From positions 2,543,082 through 2,582,159 of the forward strand of contig CP070718.1 in NCBI GenBank assembly GCA_020350565.1: a DNA stretch of 39,078 bases. Direction: 5' to 3'. Every line of letters starts with the position of its first letter. Positions within the stretch are counted from its first letter, which is position 1. The notes under the pieces are model-generated. The model ran no database searches, was not told where the DNA came from, and worked only from the letters and a program-made list of their open reading frames with translations. This DNA is from Phycisphaerales bacterium. Its GTDB lineage: Bacteria; Planctomycetota; Phycisphaerae; UBA1845. Shown here in pieces: positions 1 through 9,171 of the stretch. The translations under genes and the position numbers were made by a program.

Positions 1-2638
1 CCACGCCCTTGATCGCCCCGAGACCGAAACGAATAACGGGGCGCTTCTCGCGCTCGGTTTTGCCTCGGGCGGCATGAATTCCACCCGCCCCGGACCCATT
101 GCAGCCGGAGCCACCGCCCAAGACGCTGGCGGCGTTCCGCCCGCCGACCTGCTCCACCGTGAAGCCCCACTCCGAGGTATTGACGTTCGGCGGCTCGATC
201 CCGATGCCCATCTGGCGACATGCTTCGCAGTAGTCCACAATCTTGTCCGTGCTGGACATTTCGAAAGTCATCAGGGCGGCCATGAACTCCACCGGATAGT
301 AGTGCTTGAGCCAGGCCGTCTGATAGGCCACGAGCGCGTAACCGGTCGAATGGGCCTTGTTGAACGCGTAGCCACCAAATCTGAGGATGTCCTCGAAGAT
401 CTGCTCGGCTACCCTGGGCTTCATGCCGTTGCCCACGCAGCCGTCGAGGAAGGGCACGCGCATGTCCTCGATCATGGCCACCTTCTTCTTGCTGATCGCC
501 TTGGCGAGCCGGAACGCCCGCTTCAATTCGATGCCGCCGAGCCGGTTGACCAGTCGTGAGACCTGCTCCTGATAGACCATGACGCCGTAGGTCTCCTGAA
601 GCACGTCGGTCATGATGGGGTGTGGTGTCGTCCAGGGCTTGCCGTGCTTTCGCTCGATGTACTCGGGGATGTACTCCATGGGCCCCGGGCGGTAGAGCGC
701 GTTGGCCGCGATCAGGTCCTCAATACGATTGGGTTTCATGCGGGTCAGGACGTCGCGCATACCGTCCGATTCAAACTGGAAGATGCCTTTGGTATCCCCC
801 CGGGCAAAGACCTGATAGACGTTTTTGTCCGTCAGGTCGAGGTGATCAAGATTGATCTGCTTGCCGGCCGAGCGCTCCGCCAGTTGCCGTGCCGCCTCAA
901 TCGTGGTCAACGTCCGCAGGCCCAGAAAGTCCATCTTCAGCAGGCCGACACGCTCCACGGTCGGGCCATCGAACTGAGTGACCAGCGTCTCGTTTTCAGC
1001 CTTATACAGCGGCAGGAAGTTGACCAACGGCTGGTCGGCCACGACCACGCCCGCCGCGTGGACGCCGGCGTTCCGCGCCACACCTTCCAGCGACCGCGCA
1101 ATATCGACGATTTTGCGGATGCGGGGGTCCTGGTTGTAGCGCTTCTTCAGCTCGGGTTCCTGGGCCAGGGCCTTCTCGATGGTCATCTTCAAGTCGCTCG
1201 GCACCAGCTTGGTGAGGTTGTTCGCCTCCTCGAAGCCCAGTCCCATCACCCGCGAGACGTCCTTGATGGCCGCCTTGGCCTTCAGCGTGCCGAAGGTGAT
1301 AATCTGCGCGACGTGCCCGTACTTCTCCCGCACATGCTCGATGACCTGCTGCCGGCCGTTCTGGCAGATATCCAGGTCGATGTCCGGCATCTCGTCACGG
1401 TCGGGATCCATGAAGCGTTCGAAGAACAGTCCGTAACGAATCGGGTCGGGCCGCGAAATGTGCAGGCAGTGGGAGACGACCGAGCTACAGCCGCTGCCCC
1501 GCGCCCCGACGGGAATGCCGCGGGCACGACAGTAATTCACACAGTCCCAAACGATGAGGAAATAGCTCGCAAAGCCCTTGCCGGTGATGACCTCCAGCTC
1601 ATAGTCGATTCGCTCACGAAGATCCGGCGTGATTTCGCCGTAGCGCTCCTCGGCCCCCTCGTAGATGAGCCGCCTGAGGTACTCGGCGTCAGTCAGCTTA
1701 TCACCTTGCTCGTTGGTGATGCCGTCCGGGACGCGATAAACGGGTGCATGCCGTCGGCCCACCTCGAGCTCAAGGTTGCACATGTCCGCAACGTGCAGGG
1801 TGTTGGCGATGGCCTCCGGACAATCGGGAAAGACGGCCGCCATCTCATCGGCGTTCTTGAAATAAAACTGATCGGTGGGGAACTCGAAGCGGTCGTTGTC
1901 GCTCAGCAGGCTTCCGGTGTTGATGCAACAGAGAACGTCGTGCGCCTCCTGGTCTGAATGTTCGAGGTAATGGACGTCGTTCGTGGCGATGACGGCGACA
2001 CCCAACCGCCTCGCGATGTCGATCAGCTCAGGATTGATCGTCTTCTGCTCGGAGATCCCATGATCCTGAAGCTCGATGAAGAAGCGGTCCGGCCCGAAAA
2101 TTTCGAGGTACGTCTTGGCCAGCTCCTCCGCCTTCGCCCGGCTGTGGTTCAAGAAGGCCTGGGGCACCTCGCCCCCGATGCACGTGCTGGTGCACATCAA
2201 GCCCTCAGAGAACTCGCGCAGGACTTCCTTGTCGATACGCGGCTTGCGATAAAAACCTTCCGTATAGCCGATCGTGGAGAGGTGAATCAAGTTCTGGTAA
2301 CCGGTCCGATCCATCGCCAGAACAAGCAAGTGAAAGTACTCCTTGCCTGGCGCGGCTTCCTTCACGCGCCGGTCGCCCGGGGCAAGGTAGAGTTCACACC
2401 CTATGATGGGCTTGATGCCTTCACGGCGAGCGGCCTCGTAGAACTCCACGGCGCCGAAGAGGTTGCCGTGATCGGTCATGGCCACCGCGGGCATGTCGAA
2501 TTCCTTGGCCCGCTGGATGAGCGGTTTGATGCGGGTAGCGCCGTCGAGCAAGCTGTAATGCGTATGAAGATGCAGATGGACGAAGGAGAGCGAAGACATC
2601 GCGGTCACGGACTCCGTTCCAAGAGAGCTGTCAGCCAT
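1..2638 (-). CDS. dnaE: DNA polymerase III subunit alpha (C-terminus beyond window)
   Basis: Replicative DNA polymerase catalytic subunit. The minus strand reads open from 2638 to the window edge, about 879 codons of a family usually 1,100-1,200 long, so the OB-fold and tau-binding end is missing. An N-terminal PHP domain starts HLHLHTHYSLLDGA (residues 21-34) and continues with TDHG and GCELY, so the PHP metal ligands look intact. The polymerase palm motif MPDIDLDI is at residues 417-424, with D421 and D423 matching the catalytic Asp pair of E. coli (D401, D403). A short Gly-rich stretch lies near the visible end. Two in-frame starts are possible: 2638 (MADSS) and 2599 (MSSLSF). The second has GGAACGGAG upstream, so the true N-terminus may be 13 residues shorter. 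ktrA lies 277 bp upstream on the same strand. I am very sure of the family; DnaE versus a DnaE2/PolC-type variant is judged from PHP plus palm order. Confidence 0.96.
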   Translation of the reverse strand, partial: MADSSLGTESVTAMSSLSFVHLHLHTHYSLLDGATRIKPLIQRAKEFDMPAVAMTDHGNLFGAVEFYEAARREGIKPIIGCELYLAPGDRRVKEAAPGKEYFHLLVLAMDRTGYQNLIHLSTIGYTEGFYRKPRIDKEVLREFSEGLMCTSTCIGGEVPQAFLNHSRAKAEELAKTYLEIFGPDRFFIELQDHGISEQKTINPELIDIARRLGVAVIATNDVHYLEHSDQEAHDVLCCINTGSLLSDNDRFEFPTDQFYFKNADEMAAVFPDCPEAIANTLHVADMCNLELEVGRRHAPVYRVPDGITNEQGDKLTDAEYLRRLIYEGAEERYGEITPDLRERIDYELEVITGKGFASYFLIVWDCVNYCRARGIPVGARGSGCSSVVSHCLHISRPDPIRYGLFFERFMDPDRDEMPDIDLDICQNGRQQVIEHVREKYGHVAQIITFGTLKAKAAIKDVSRVMGLGFEEANNLTKLVPSDLKMTIEKALAQEPELKKRYNQDPRIRKIVDIARSLEGVARNAGVHAAGVVVADQPLVNFLPLYKAENETLVTQFDGPTVERVGLLKMDFLGLRTLTTIEAARQLAERSAGKQINLDHLDLTDKNVYQVFARGDTKGIFQFESDGMRDVLTRMKPNRIEDLIAANALYRPGPMEYIPEYIERKHGKPWTTPHPIMTDVLQETYGVMVYQEQVSRLVNRLGGIELKRAFRLAKAISKKKVAMIEDMRVPFLDGCVGNGMKPRVAEQIFEDILRFGGYAFNKAHSTGYALVAYQTAWLKHYYPVEFMAALMTFEMSSTDKIVDYCEACRQMGIGIEPPNVNTSEWGFTVEQVGGRNAASVLGGGSGCNGSGAGGIHAARGKTEREKRPVIRFGLGAIKGV

Positions 2639-2646
2639 CAGCTCTC
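2623..2646. repeat. Inverted repeat across the dnaE start
   Basis: GAGAGCTG (2623-2630) and CAGCTCTC (2639-2646) are perfect 8-bp inverted arms around an 8-nt loop that contains the upstream candidate start codon at 2636-2638. In the mRNA this hairpin would enclose the 2638 start but leave the 2599 start free. It could be translational control or chance. Confidence 0.4.
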
Positions 2647-2915
2647 AGGTGCCAACAATCAGCGATAAGCGATTGCCGTCGGCCTTTGAGTATATCGTCG
2701 TCGTATCCGGGGCAGCGTCCACAGCGCGGCCCCGTCTGAATGGTTCATTGTAAGGTCAGCATCCGAGGAGGTCATCTTTGCGCGCGGCGCGCGGAACGGA
2801 TTGCATGGCCCGGAGCTGTGAATTGCCTGGACTAAAGGATGGATCAACAGGGACCGGTTCGCTCTAACCTTCGCCACCTTCAGGGATTCCCCCCCGCGAG
2901 GACCTTGCGAGGCTT

Positions 2916-3602
2916 TCAGTCTCGCGGCAGCTTGCTGAGACCTTCGTTCGAGCCCACGAGGATCAGCACGTCACCATCCAGGATCTTCGTATCCGGATCC
3001 GGGACGATGATCGACGATCGGACGGCCGCCGCCCCTTCCTCTCCCGGGGGGGGGCTCTGAGGCCGGCTGATGGCGATCAGGTTGATGCCGTATTGATTCC
3101 GCAGCATGAGCGCCTTGGGTGTCTTGCCACAGAAGGCGCTGGGCGCGTCCACGTGGATCATACTGAAACCTTCGCCGAGCTCGACGTACTCGCGGATACG
3201 AGGCAAAGTAAGCCGGTGCGCCCAGCGATTGGCCGCCTCATGCTCGGGGTTGGCGATCTCGTCCGCACCGACCTTGCGCAGGATCCTCGCCTGGATGTCG
3301 CTCTCCGCCCGGGAGATGATTCGGTTCACTTTCAGGGATTTCAGCAGGGCGACCGTCAAAGCCGCCGACTCGAAATGCTCACCAATCCCCACAACAGCGA
3401 CATCAACCTGATCGACACCCTGGGCCTTGAGCGCTTCCTCATCCGTACTGTCGAGACAGACGGCCAGCGTGACCTGGTCACGCATGCTTTCGACCAACGC
3501 GGAGTTGCGATCGATCGCAATCACCTCCACACCATACTCGCTCAGGACTCGTGCGAGCTCCTTACCGAATCGACCCAATCCAATGACCGCAACCTTACTC
3601 AT
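2916..3602 (-). CDS. ktrA: TrkA/KtrA-family potassium uptake regulatory (RCK) protein
   Basis: Cytosolic gating subunit of a Ktr/Trk potassium uptake system. It forms a ring on the membrane subunit and responds to nucleotides. The protein is 228 residues when started at MSKVAVIGLG. This ATG at 3602 has AGGA upstream and sits at the start of the Rossmann fold; an open extension to 3680 has no family similarity I recognise. The RCK_N domain shows the GLGRFG dinucleotide-binding loop (residues 8-13) and an acidic residue after the second strand (IAIDRN). The C-terminal half, from about residue 135, looks like an RCK_C (TrkA_C) domain. In Firmicutes, RCK_C domains of KtrA/KtrC are established c-di-AMP receptors. 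That is notable here because a diadenylate cyclase gene lies at 30.7-31.6 kb. It follows the membrane subunit gene by 82 bp on the same strand, so the two are probably cotranscribed. Confidence 0.92.
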   Translation of the reverse strand: MSKVAVIGLGRFGKELARVLSEYGVEVIAIDRNSALVESMRDQVTLAVCLDSTDEEALKAQGVDQVDVAVVGIGEHFESAALTVALLKSLKVNRIISRAESDIQARILRKVGADEIANPEHEAANRWAHRLTLPRIREYVELGEGFSMIHVDAPSAFCGKTPKALMLRNQYGINLIAISRPQSPPPGEEGAAAVRSSIIVPDPDTKILDGDVLILVGSNEGLSKLPRD

Positions 3603-3684
3603 CGTTCGTTTTTCCTGATTTCGCGGCTTGCTGCGGCTCCCGGTCTGCGCCAACGTATGCTGAAACAGCTTCCCTTCCAATCTC

Positions 3685-5526
3685 TCATCCGATCGTCACC
3701 TGCTCGCTCGGATACTCGTAACGCGGTGGAACGGTGGGACCTGCCAGCGCGATCAGCAGCGTCAGCGGGCCGAGTCGTCCGGCGAACATGGCCGCTATGA
3801 TCACCAACCGTCCCGCCACCGTCAAATGGGGGGTCAGACCCGTCGACAGACCGACGGTGCCACAGGCTGACACCGACTCAAACACTGCCTCGCGCATGGA
3901 GACGGACTCGGTATACATGAGGAGTATCGCCGCCAGGCCCACGAGGAGAAACATGATGAAGGCAATGGCGGCCACCCGGCGGATGATCATCTCAGGGATC
4001 GTACGTCCGAACGCCTCGACGTTTCGGCGCCCGCGTATGGTGGCCAGCACGCCTAGGCACAGGACCGCCAGCCCCACGGTCTTCACGCCGCCGGCCGTCG
4101 ATGCCGGCGAACCACCGATGAACATCAACAGGGCCGCCAGGGCGTGGGACTCAGGCGACAGGGAATGGACGTCCATCTGCACGGTGTTGAAACCCGCCGT
4201 ACGGCAGGTCACCGAAAGGAAGAGGGCGTCGAGTATGCGGCCACCCAAGGAAGCCTCACGCATCACCGTACCGCCGGGGCCTTCTCCGACCTCACCCATC
4301 GACCCCCGCCGTGATTCGAGAACCACGAAGCCCAGGGTACCCACAAGAATGAGAAGCAGCGAAGTGGTCAGAACGATCTTCGTATGAAGCGAGAAGCGGT
4401 GGCGAAGTCGTGGAGCGTGAAAGGCCCCACGTCCCGCGACGCGCGTCGTCAGACGATGGAAGCTGACCTTCATGGCTCTCCACAGATCGGAGACGACGGG
4501 GAAGCCCAGACCACCGATGGTAATCAACGGGATCACCACGAGGTATACCTGCCATGCACGTTGATAGGCCGTCAGGCTGTCACTGCGCAGGGCGAAGCCG
4601 GCATTGCAGAACGCACTGATCGCGTGGAAGACGCTCTGATAGACGCGAAGCTCCGGCGTACCGACGTCTCGCCACATGGGGTACAGCATCGCGGCGCCGA
4701 TCGCTTCGATGACGAACGCGGACGCCACGATGAACCAGATCATCCGCCGCATGTCCCCTAATGTCTGATGGCCCAAGGTATCCTGCATGGCCAGCGATTG
4801 GCGCAGAGAAAGCTGCCGCCCGACGAGCAAACCGAAGAGCCCGCCAAAGACCATGATCCCCAGCCCACCCAATTGAATGAGGATGAGAATCACGGACTGT
4901 CCCACGGGCGTGAAGTCGCTACCCGTGTCGTAGACCACCAGGCCGGTAACGCAAGTGGCGCTTACCGATGTGAACAGGCAGTTGACCAGGTGGCGCGCCA
5001 CGTTGAAGTCCGGCGCCTCGTAGACGTGCGGCTGGACCGAACGGGGCAGCGCCAAGGCCAGTGTCCCCGCCAGGATGAGCCCGGCAAACGTCAGCACCAT
5101 CAGCCGGGCAGGGTGGAGCCGGCTCTGAGATAACGACAAATTCAGCCGAACCACCTCGATCCCCAGTCGGGTCACCAGCAGGATTTGCATGGCCGCGATA
5201 TAGAGAGCGGAGAGTTTGAGCACCGGGCGCGTGCTCCGGTCGACCTCCAGAAAGAGAAAGACGAGCAGCACAGCGCCCAGCAGCAGTAGATCGAGCCAGA
5301 AGCCACGGAGTGTCTTCAGCTTGTGCGGCGAGCGCGCGAGCTCGTATCCTCGCGAGAATACATACGCGACAACCGCGGCGGCTTGCACGCCGATCAGAAG
5401 CCACAAGGGCAAAGGCGGCTCGATGAAGCCGAATTCCAGGGCGAGAGAAACCAGCGCGAGCGCGGCAATCACCTTAACGGCAAGCCGCAGCTTCGATGGA
5501 ACGATGGGTGATGTGCTAAGGTTCAT
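3685..5526 (-). CDS. ktrB: TrkH/KtrB-family potassium transporter membrane subunit
   Basis: Potassium-translocating subunit partnering the RCK protein encoded just downstream. The 613 residues carry the four pore loops of the superfamily, with filter motifs near TCVTG (191-195), CNAGF (307-311), CRTAGF (441-446) and CGTVG (555-559). The intramembrane gate loop GGSPASTAGGVK (471-482) follows the third pore. The conserved Gly of each filter is present, fitting potassium selectivity. The protein is longer than typical KtrB (about 450): roughly 130 extra N-terminal residues form four predicted membrane segments before the first TrkH unit. The start at 5526 is followed at once by hydrophilic residues and TM1; its ribosome-binding site is weak (AGG close to the ATG). 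recG lies 133 bp upstream on the same strand. Confidence 0.93.
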   Translation of the reverse strand: MNLSTSPIVPSKLRLAVKVIAALALVSLALEFGFIEPPLPLWLLIGVQAAAVVAYVFSRGYELARSPHKLKTLRGFWLDLLLLGAVLLVFLFLEVDRSTRPVLKLSALYIAAMQILLVTRLGIEVVRLNLSLSQSRLHPARLMVLTFAGLILAGTLALALPRSVQPHVYEAPDFNVARHLVNCLFTSVSATCVTGLVVYDTGSDFTPVGQSVILILIQLGGLGIMVFGGLFGLLVGRQLSLRQSLAMQDTLGHQTLGDMRRMIWFIVASAFVIEAIGAAMLYPMWRDVGTPELRVYQSVFHAISAFCNAGFALRSDSLTAYQRAWQVYLVVIPLITIGGLGFPVVSDLWRAMKVSFHRLTTRVAGRGAFHAPRLRHRFSLHTKIVLTTSLLLILVGTLGFVVLESRRGSMGEVGEGPGGTVMREASLGGRILDALFLSVTCRTAGFNTVQMDVHSLSPESHALAALLMFIGGSPASTAGGVKTVGLAVLCLGVLATIRGRRNVEAFGRTIPEMIIRRVAAIAFIMFLLVGLAAILLMYTESVSMREAVFESVSACGTVGLSTGLTPHLTVAGRLVIIAAMFAGRLGPLTLLIALAGPTVPPRYEYPSEQVTIG

Positions 5527-5659
5527 TCGCCTGGGAACCTGACCGCATCTGGTTCCTCAAACCGCGGGCGATGATTCGATGGTCTCGATTCCGTGTTCGC
5601 AACGCTCCGGGCGGTCTCAAGGAGGCTGTATGCCTGTCCTTCGAATGCCGTAAGGCCTT

Positions 5660-7741
5660 TCAGGCCACGTCGGCGAGCTGCATTTTCGCCTCGTATTTGC
5701 GCAGCAACTCCGTTCTCAAGGCCGCGTGCTCCGAGCGGCACAGGGTATCGTCTTCCGCCAGGATAGCTGCCGCATCGTCGCGCGCCAGCTCCAACAGCTC
5801 AATATCCTGCACCATGTCGGCCACTTTAAAGGTCAGCAATCCATGCTGTCGAGTGCCCAAAAGTTCTCCGGGGCCTCGTATCCGCAGATCCTCCTCCGCG
5901 ATGCGAAAACCGTCATCGGTCTGACACAACACTTCCAGGCGTTCCGCTGCGGTTCCTTCGCCCGTATCGGAGAACAGCAGACAGTACGAGTTCTTCGCTC
6001 CTCGGCCGACCCGACCCCGTAGCTGGTGCAACTGGCTCAACCCGTAGCGCTCGGCATGCTGGATGATCATCAGGGTGGCATCGGGCACATCCACGCCAAC
6101 CTCGATGACGGTCGTGGATACGAGGGCATGAATCCGCCCCGAGCGAAACGCCTCCATGACCTTCGCTTTTTCGGTCGGGCGCATCCGACCGTGGAGAAGC
6201 GCCACCTCGAATCCGCCCAACACGGTATCCGAAAGTCGCTTCACCTCAACCGAAGCCGCCTTCAGGGGCAAGGCATCCGACTCCTCCACGAGCGGATAGA
6301 CGATATAGGCTTGCTCACCCTGTGATAGCCTCGATCGCACAAAGGACCACGCCTGGCCCGTCTGGGTGGGTCGGACGAGCCTGGTCTCCACCGGCTGCCG
6401 CCCCGGAGGACGTTCTCTCATCGTGGAGACGTCGAGGTCACCGAAGGCCGTCATGGCCAGCGTCCGCGGAATCGGTGTGGCCGTCATCACCAGCGTGTGC
6501 GGGGCCCGTCCTTTGCTTCGCAGCGATGCCCGCTGGGCCACGCCGAACTTGTGTTGCTCGTCAATGATCACCAAAGCGAGTTTCGCGAAGTCGACCTCAC
6601 TTTCAAGAAGCGCATGGGTGCCGATCAGCCAATCCACCTCGCCCGCCGCCAATCCGCGGAGTGTCGCCGCCCGCTTTGACTTCGCTGTCGAGCCGACAAG
6701 GAGTTCCGTACGCACCCGTCCCCCTTGCAGGTAGTGCCCGATTTTGGCGTGATGCTGGGAAGCCAACACCTCCGTGGGAGCGAGCAGGGTCACTTGTTTC
6801 CGATTGGCTATCGTTGCCAAAGCGGCGTAGATAGCGACAGCCGTCTTGCCCGCACCCACGTCCGCCTGCAGCAGCCGATTCATTGGAGTAGGCGCGCAAA
6901 GATCCCGGCAAATCTCCTCAATCACCTTGTCTTGCCCGTTCGTCAGTTGAAAAGGCAGCCGCCGGCGAATCCGCTGGTCGATTTCGTCGGTCAAGGCGAT
7001 GGGATCGGCTTGGGCGTTTCGCTTCAGCGCTCGGCGCGAGATCTGAACGGCGAGCTGGCAAAGGAGTAGCTCGTCGTACGCCAGGCGGCGCCGCGCGACC
7101 GGCGGATCGTCCGGGGACGTCGGCTGGTGGCAACGCAGGAAGGCGGTACGCCGCGGCGGCAAATGTCGCCGGTCGCGAATCGACTCCGGCACAAACTCCA
7201 CGACGGACTCGACAGCGTGCTCCAGAATGTTTCCGACGATCCGCCTGATGTCGCGTGACAAGAGGTCCGCTGTGGCCGGGTAGACCGGCACACAGCGGTC
7301 GACGTCATCTGCGAAGGGGTCTTTGTCTTCTTCCACGATCGTCAGTTGGGGATTGGTCAAGGATGCAAGGTCGCGCCAAACGTCCACCTTGCCCGTCAGA
7401 CGCACCACCTGGCCGTAGTGGAGCATGTCGACCAGATAAGCGCTGTTGAACCACTGCACGTTGCACCGGCCGGTACCGTCCACGACTTGGGCGGTGATTC
7501 GCTGGTTGGAGTAGCTGCCGCGGGTGCGGACGTTACGCAGCTCTCCGATGATGGTCGCAGTCTCACCAAGTTGCAGCGACCCGATCGGTTTGGACTCCGG
7601 ACGCAACTCGTATCGGAAGGGCAGGTGTTCGAGGAGGTCGCCAACTGTATGGACACCGAGGTTGGCGAAGTCGGCCGCTCGCTTGGGACCGACGCCGCGC
7701 ACGAATTGAACGGACTCTTCAAGCGCAACGCAGGTAGTCAA
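5660..7741 (-). CDS. recG: ATP-dependent DNA helicase RecG
   Basis: Branch-migration helicase that regresses stalled replication forks and processes recombination intermediates. The 693 residues match the usual RecG length. Order: an N-terminal helix-hairpin-helix-like segment with VRGVGPKRA, an OB-fold wedge (about 55-140), then two RecA-like motor domains. Motifs visible: Walker A ADVGAGKT (293-300; the family usually has GDVGSGKT), DEQH box (394-397), TATPIPRTLA (420-429) and motif VI QLRGRVGRG (573-581), with the RecG-type continuation FRIAEEDLRIRGPGELLGTRQ. It lies between ktrB and the LysM gene on the same strand. No promoter was recognised. Confidence 0.97.
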   Translation of the reverse strand: MTTCVALEESVQFVRGVGPKRAADFANLGVHTVGDLLEHLPFRYELRPESKPIGSLQLGETATIIGELRNVRTRGSYSNQRITAQVVDGTGRCNVQWFNSAYLVDMLHYGQVVRLTGKVDVWRDLASLTNPQLTIVEEDKDPFADDVDRCVPVYPATADLLSRDIRRIVGNILEHAVESVVEFVPESIRDRRHLPPRRTAFLRCHQPTSPDDPPVARRRLAYDELLLCQLAVQISRRALKRNAQADPIALTDEIDQRIRRRLPFQLTNGQDKVIEEICRDLCAPTPMNRLLQADVGAGKTAVAIYAALATIANRKQVTLLAPTEVLASQHHAKIGHYLQGGRVRTELLVGSTAKSKRAATLRGLAAGEVDWLIGTHALLESEVDFAKLALVIIDEQHKFGVAQRASLRSKGRAPHTLVMTATPIPRTLAMTAFGDLDVSTMRERPPGRQPVETRLVRPTQTGQAWSFVRSRLSQGEQAYIVYPLVEESDALPLKAASVEVKRLSDTVLGGFEVALLHGRMRPTEKAKVMEAFRSGRIHALVSTTVIEVGVDVPDATLMIIQHAERYGLSQLHQLRGRVGRGAKNSYCLLFSDTGEGTAAERLEVLCQTDDGFRIAEEDLRIRGPGELLGTRQHGLLTFKVADMVQDIELLELARDDAAAILAEDDTLCRSEHAALRTELLRKYEAKMQLADVA

Positions 7742-7837
7742 GCCTCATGCTCCACCTCGCGCGCGATCGTGTAGTCCTGCGGTCGCGGTGCGGCAAGCTT
7801 CGGGGCCGCCCGTCTTGCCGAATTGCCTCGGCGACGA

Positions 7838-8251
7838 TTACGGAATGATGAGCCGCTGGCCGACGTAAATCTTGTTCGGATCGGCAATTAACGACCGATT
7901 CGCCTCGTAGATGTCCCTCCAGCGACGCTGGTCACCGTAGTACTTCCGCGCGAGGGAGTACAGTGTATCGCCCTTGGCAACCGTATGGTGGCGGCCTGCC
8001 GATTCAGTAGCCGTCAGCCTCGTAGCCGCCGCCTCGGCAGGATACGCCGGCGTCGGCGCGCTGCTGGCTGAGTACGGATCGTACGGATCGTACGCAGGCT
8101 CCGACTCCACCGCCGGCGAAGTGGCGTAGAAGTCGCTGCTCTGCTGATCCATTGCCATCTCGGCGCCCTTGTCCTTGGACTTGCAGCCGGTGAAGGCGAG
8201 AGCAAGGATGGCCAAGCAGGGAACGACCAGGCGAGTTAAATCCGTTCGCAT
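7838..8251 (-). CDS. LysM-domain lipoprotein
   Basis: Small secreted lipoprotein predicted to bind peptidoglycan. The 137-residue product begins with a lipoprotein signal: charged MRTDLTR, a hydrophobic core and the lipobox AFTGC, with Cys23 as the lipidation site. A low-complexity linker rich in Ala, Pro, Asp and Tyr follows, including a YDPYDPY segment encoded by tandem GTACGGATC units. The C-terminus (about 88-137) is one LysM domain: HTVAKGDTLYSLARKYYGD, then W, IYEAN, and PNKIYVGQRLIIP. This start is chosen because AGGAGGT lies six bases upstream and a good promoter sits at 8305-8332; an upstream in-frame ATG at 8296 coincides with the likely transcript start. A role in envelope assembly or a wall-bound complex is inference. 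Confidence 0.9.
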   Translation of the reverse strand: MRTDLTRLVVPCLAILALAFTGCKSKDKGAEMAMDQQSSDFYATSPAVESEPAYDPYDPYSASSAPTPAYPAEAAATRLTATESAGRHHTVAKGDTLYSLARKYYGDQRRWRDIYEANRSLIADPNKIYVGQRLIIP

Positions 8252-8304
8252 CGTGTGACCTCCTGTCAGAAAACCTGGCAAACTGTGCAGCTCCACAGCC
8301 CCCT

Positions 8305-8332
8305 ATGATAAGCTGCGCAGGCTGGACGTCAA
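8305..8332 (-). promoter_or_regulatory. Sigma-70-type promoter for the LysM lipoprotein gene
   Basis: On the minus strand TTGACG (-35, 8332-8327) and TATCAT (-10, 8310-8305) are separated by 16 bp, each matching five of six consensus bases. The predicted transcript start is near 8298, giving a leader of about 47 nt to the ATG at 8251. Confidence 0.65.
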
Positions 8333-8370
8333 CAAAATAACTAATTGCCCGATCGGCCGTGAAGGCTCCC

Positions 8371-8961
8371 TCAGGTCAGGTTCTCCTTCCTCTGCCGGTA
8401 GAGTGACGGATCGACCACCGCAAGCATCGCGTCGGTGTCCAAGTCACCTCCGAGGAACTCGTTGATCGCGTCCACGGAGGGCTTGGGGTCTCTGATCACC
8501 TCGTTGTAATCGACGTTCAGCAGCTTGAAGTGCGAACGCTCACGTACCCAGAGCTCGACCTTGCGGAGTTGGGCCTCGAAGATCTGCATGAGCTTCTCCT
8601 TGCTCATTTCGCCGCCTTCCTTGCCCTGACGCTCGAGCATCACGTCCTGCGACCTAACCACCTCCGTCAAGTGCCGCCGCATGAAGATCACGCGGTACTC
8701 GTGGCCATCCGGCAGGTCCATCAGCAACAGATGGACCATTTTCACCACCTTGCCCACGGCCTGTTCGAGCCAGGAGGCATCCTCCTTGGTCTTCTTGACC
8801 GGCTCGAATTCGTAGTAGCCTTTCGGGTTGTCCTCGTCGGCCTTGCGGATGTTATCGGTGAGTGCGGGAATGCCGCTGGCGTCGATCATCTGCATCATCA
8901 GGGAAGTCCCCGAGCGGGGCAGGCCCGACACGATCGTCACGTACTCGCGTTCGCTGGACAT
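8371..8961 (-). CDS. Small sulfotransferase-family protein
   Basis: Probable PAPS-dependent sulfotransferase-like protein of 196 residues. The 5'-phosphosulfate loop is clear: SGLPRSGTSLMMQMI (about residues 12-26). The 3'-phosphate-binding region FMRRHLTEVVRSQDVML (about 93-109) has the Arg and Ser expected in the family. The C-terminus ends in a short helix with RQRKENLT. It is shorter than most sulfotransferases (250-300 residues), so substrate-binding elements are reduced; planctomycete-like genomes often carry such compact forms. The acceptor substrate cannot be told from sequence. It lies between the LysM gene and mutL on the same strand, with no PAPS synthesis genes nearby. Start at 8961 has GAAGGG about ten bases upstream. 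Confidence 0.82.
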   Translation of the reverse strand: MSSEREYVTIVSGLPRSGTSLMMQMIDASGIPALTDNIRKADEDNPKGYYEFEPVKKTKEDASWLEQAVGKVVKMVHLLLMDLPDGHEYRVIFMRRHLTEVVRSQDVMLERQGKEGGEMSKEKLMQIFEAQLRKVELWVRERSHFKLLNVDYNEVIRDPKPSVDAINEFLGGDLDTDAMLAVVDPSLYRQRKENLT

Positions 8962-9171
8962 GGAATGTTGACCCTTCGGCTAAAACCACGATTCATCCGG
9001 GTCCCCCGAATCGTCCACGGGACGGGATCCTTCTGTGGGCTTTAGTATCGTCAGGAAGCGGCGTTGAAACAAGACCGGGCGTTCCCCGGGGCTTTTCATC
9101 GCGGCTCGACCGGCCGAGCCCGGGAATCATCGGCCGCTCGACGCGGATGAACGGACGCTCGGAGAAGATGA

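Noticed and set aside
620-2668. Long plus-strand open frames of 445 and 236 codons
   Set aside because: They lie antisense to dnaE, whose minus-strand reading has clear PHP and polymerase motifs. They show no domains and are products of high GC content.
2899-2937. Inverted repeat CGCGAG/CTCGCG near the ktrA stop
   Set aside because: Arms are short with a loop of about 20 nt, no T-run, and one arm lies in coding sequence; not a convincing terminator.
8041-8100. Tandem GTACGGATC units in the LysM gene
   Set aside because: They encode the Tyr-Asp-Pro linker of the lipoprotein; ordinary linker low complexity rather than a regulatory repeat.
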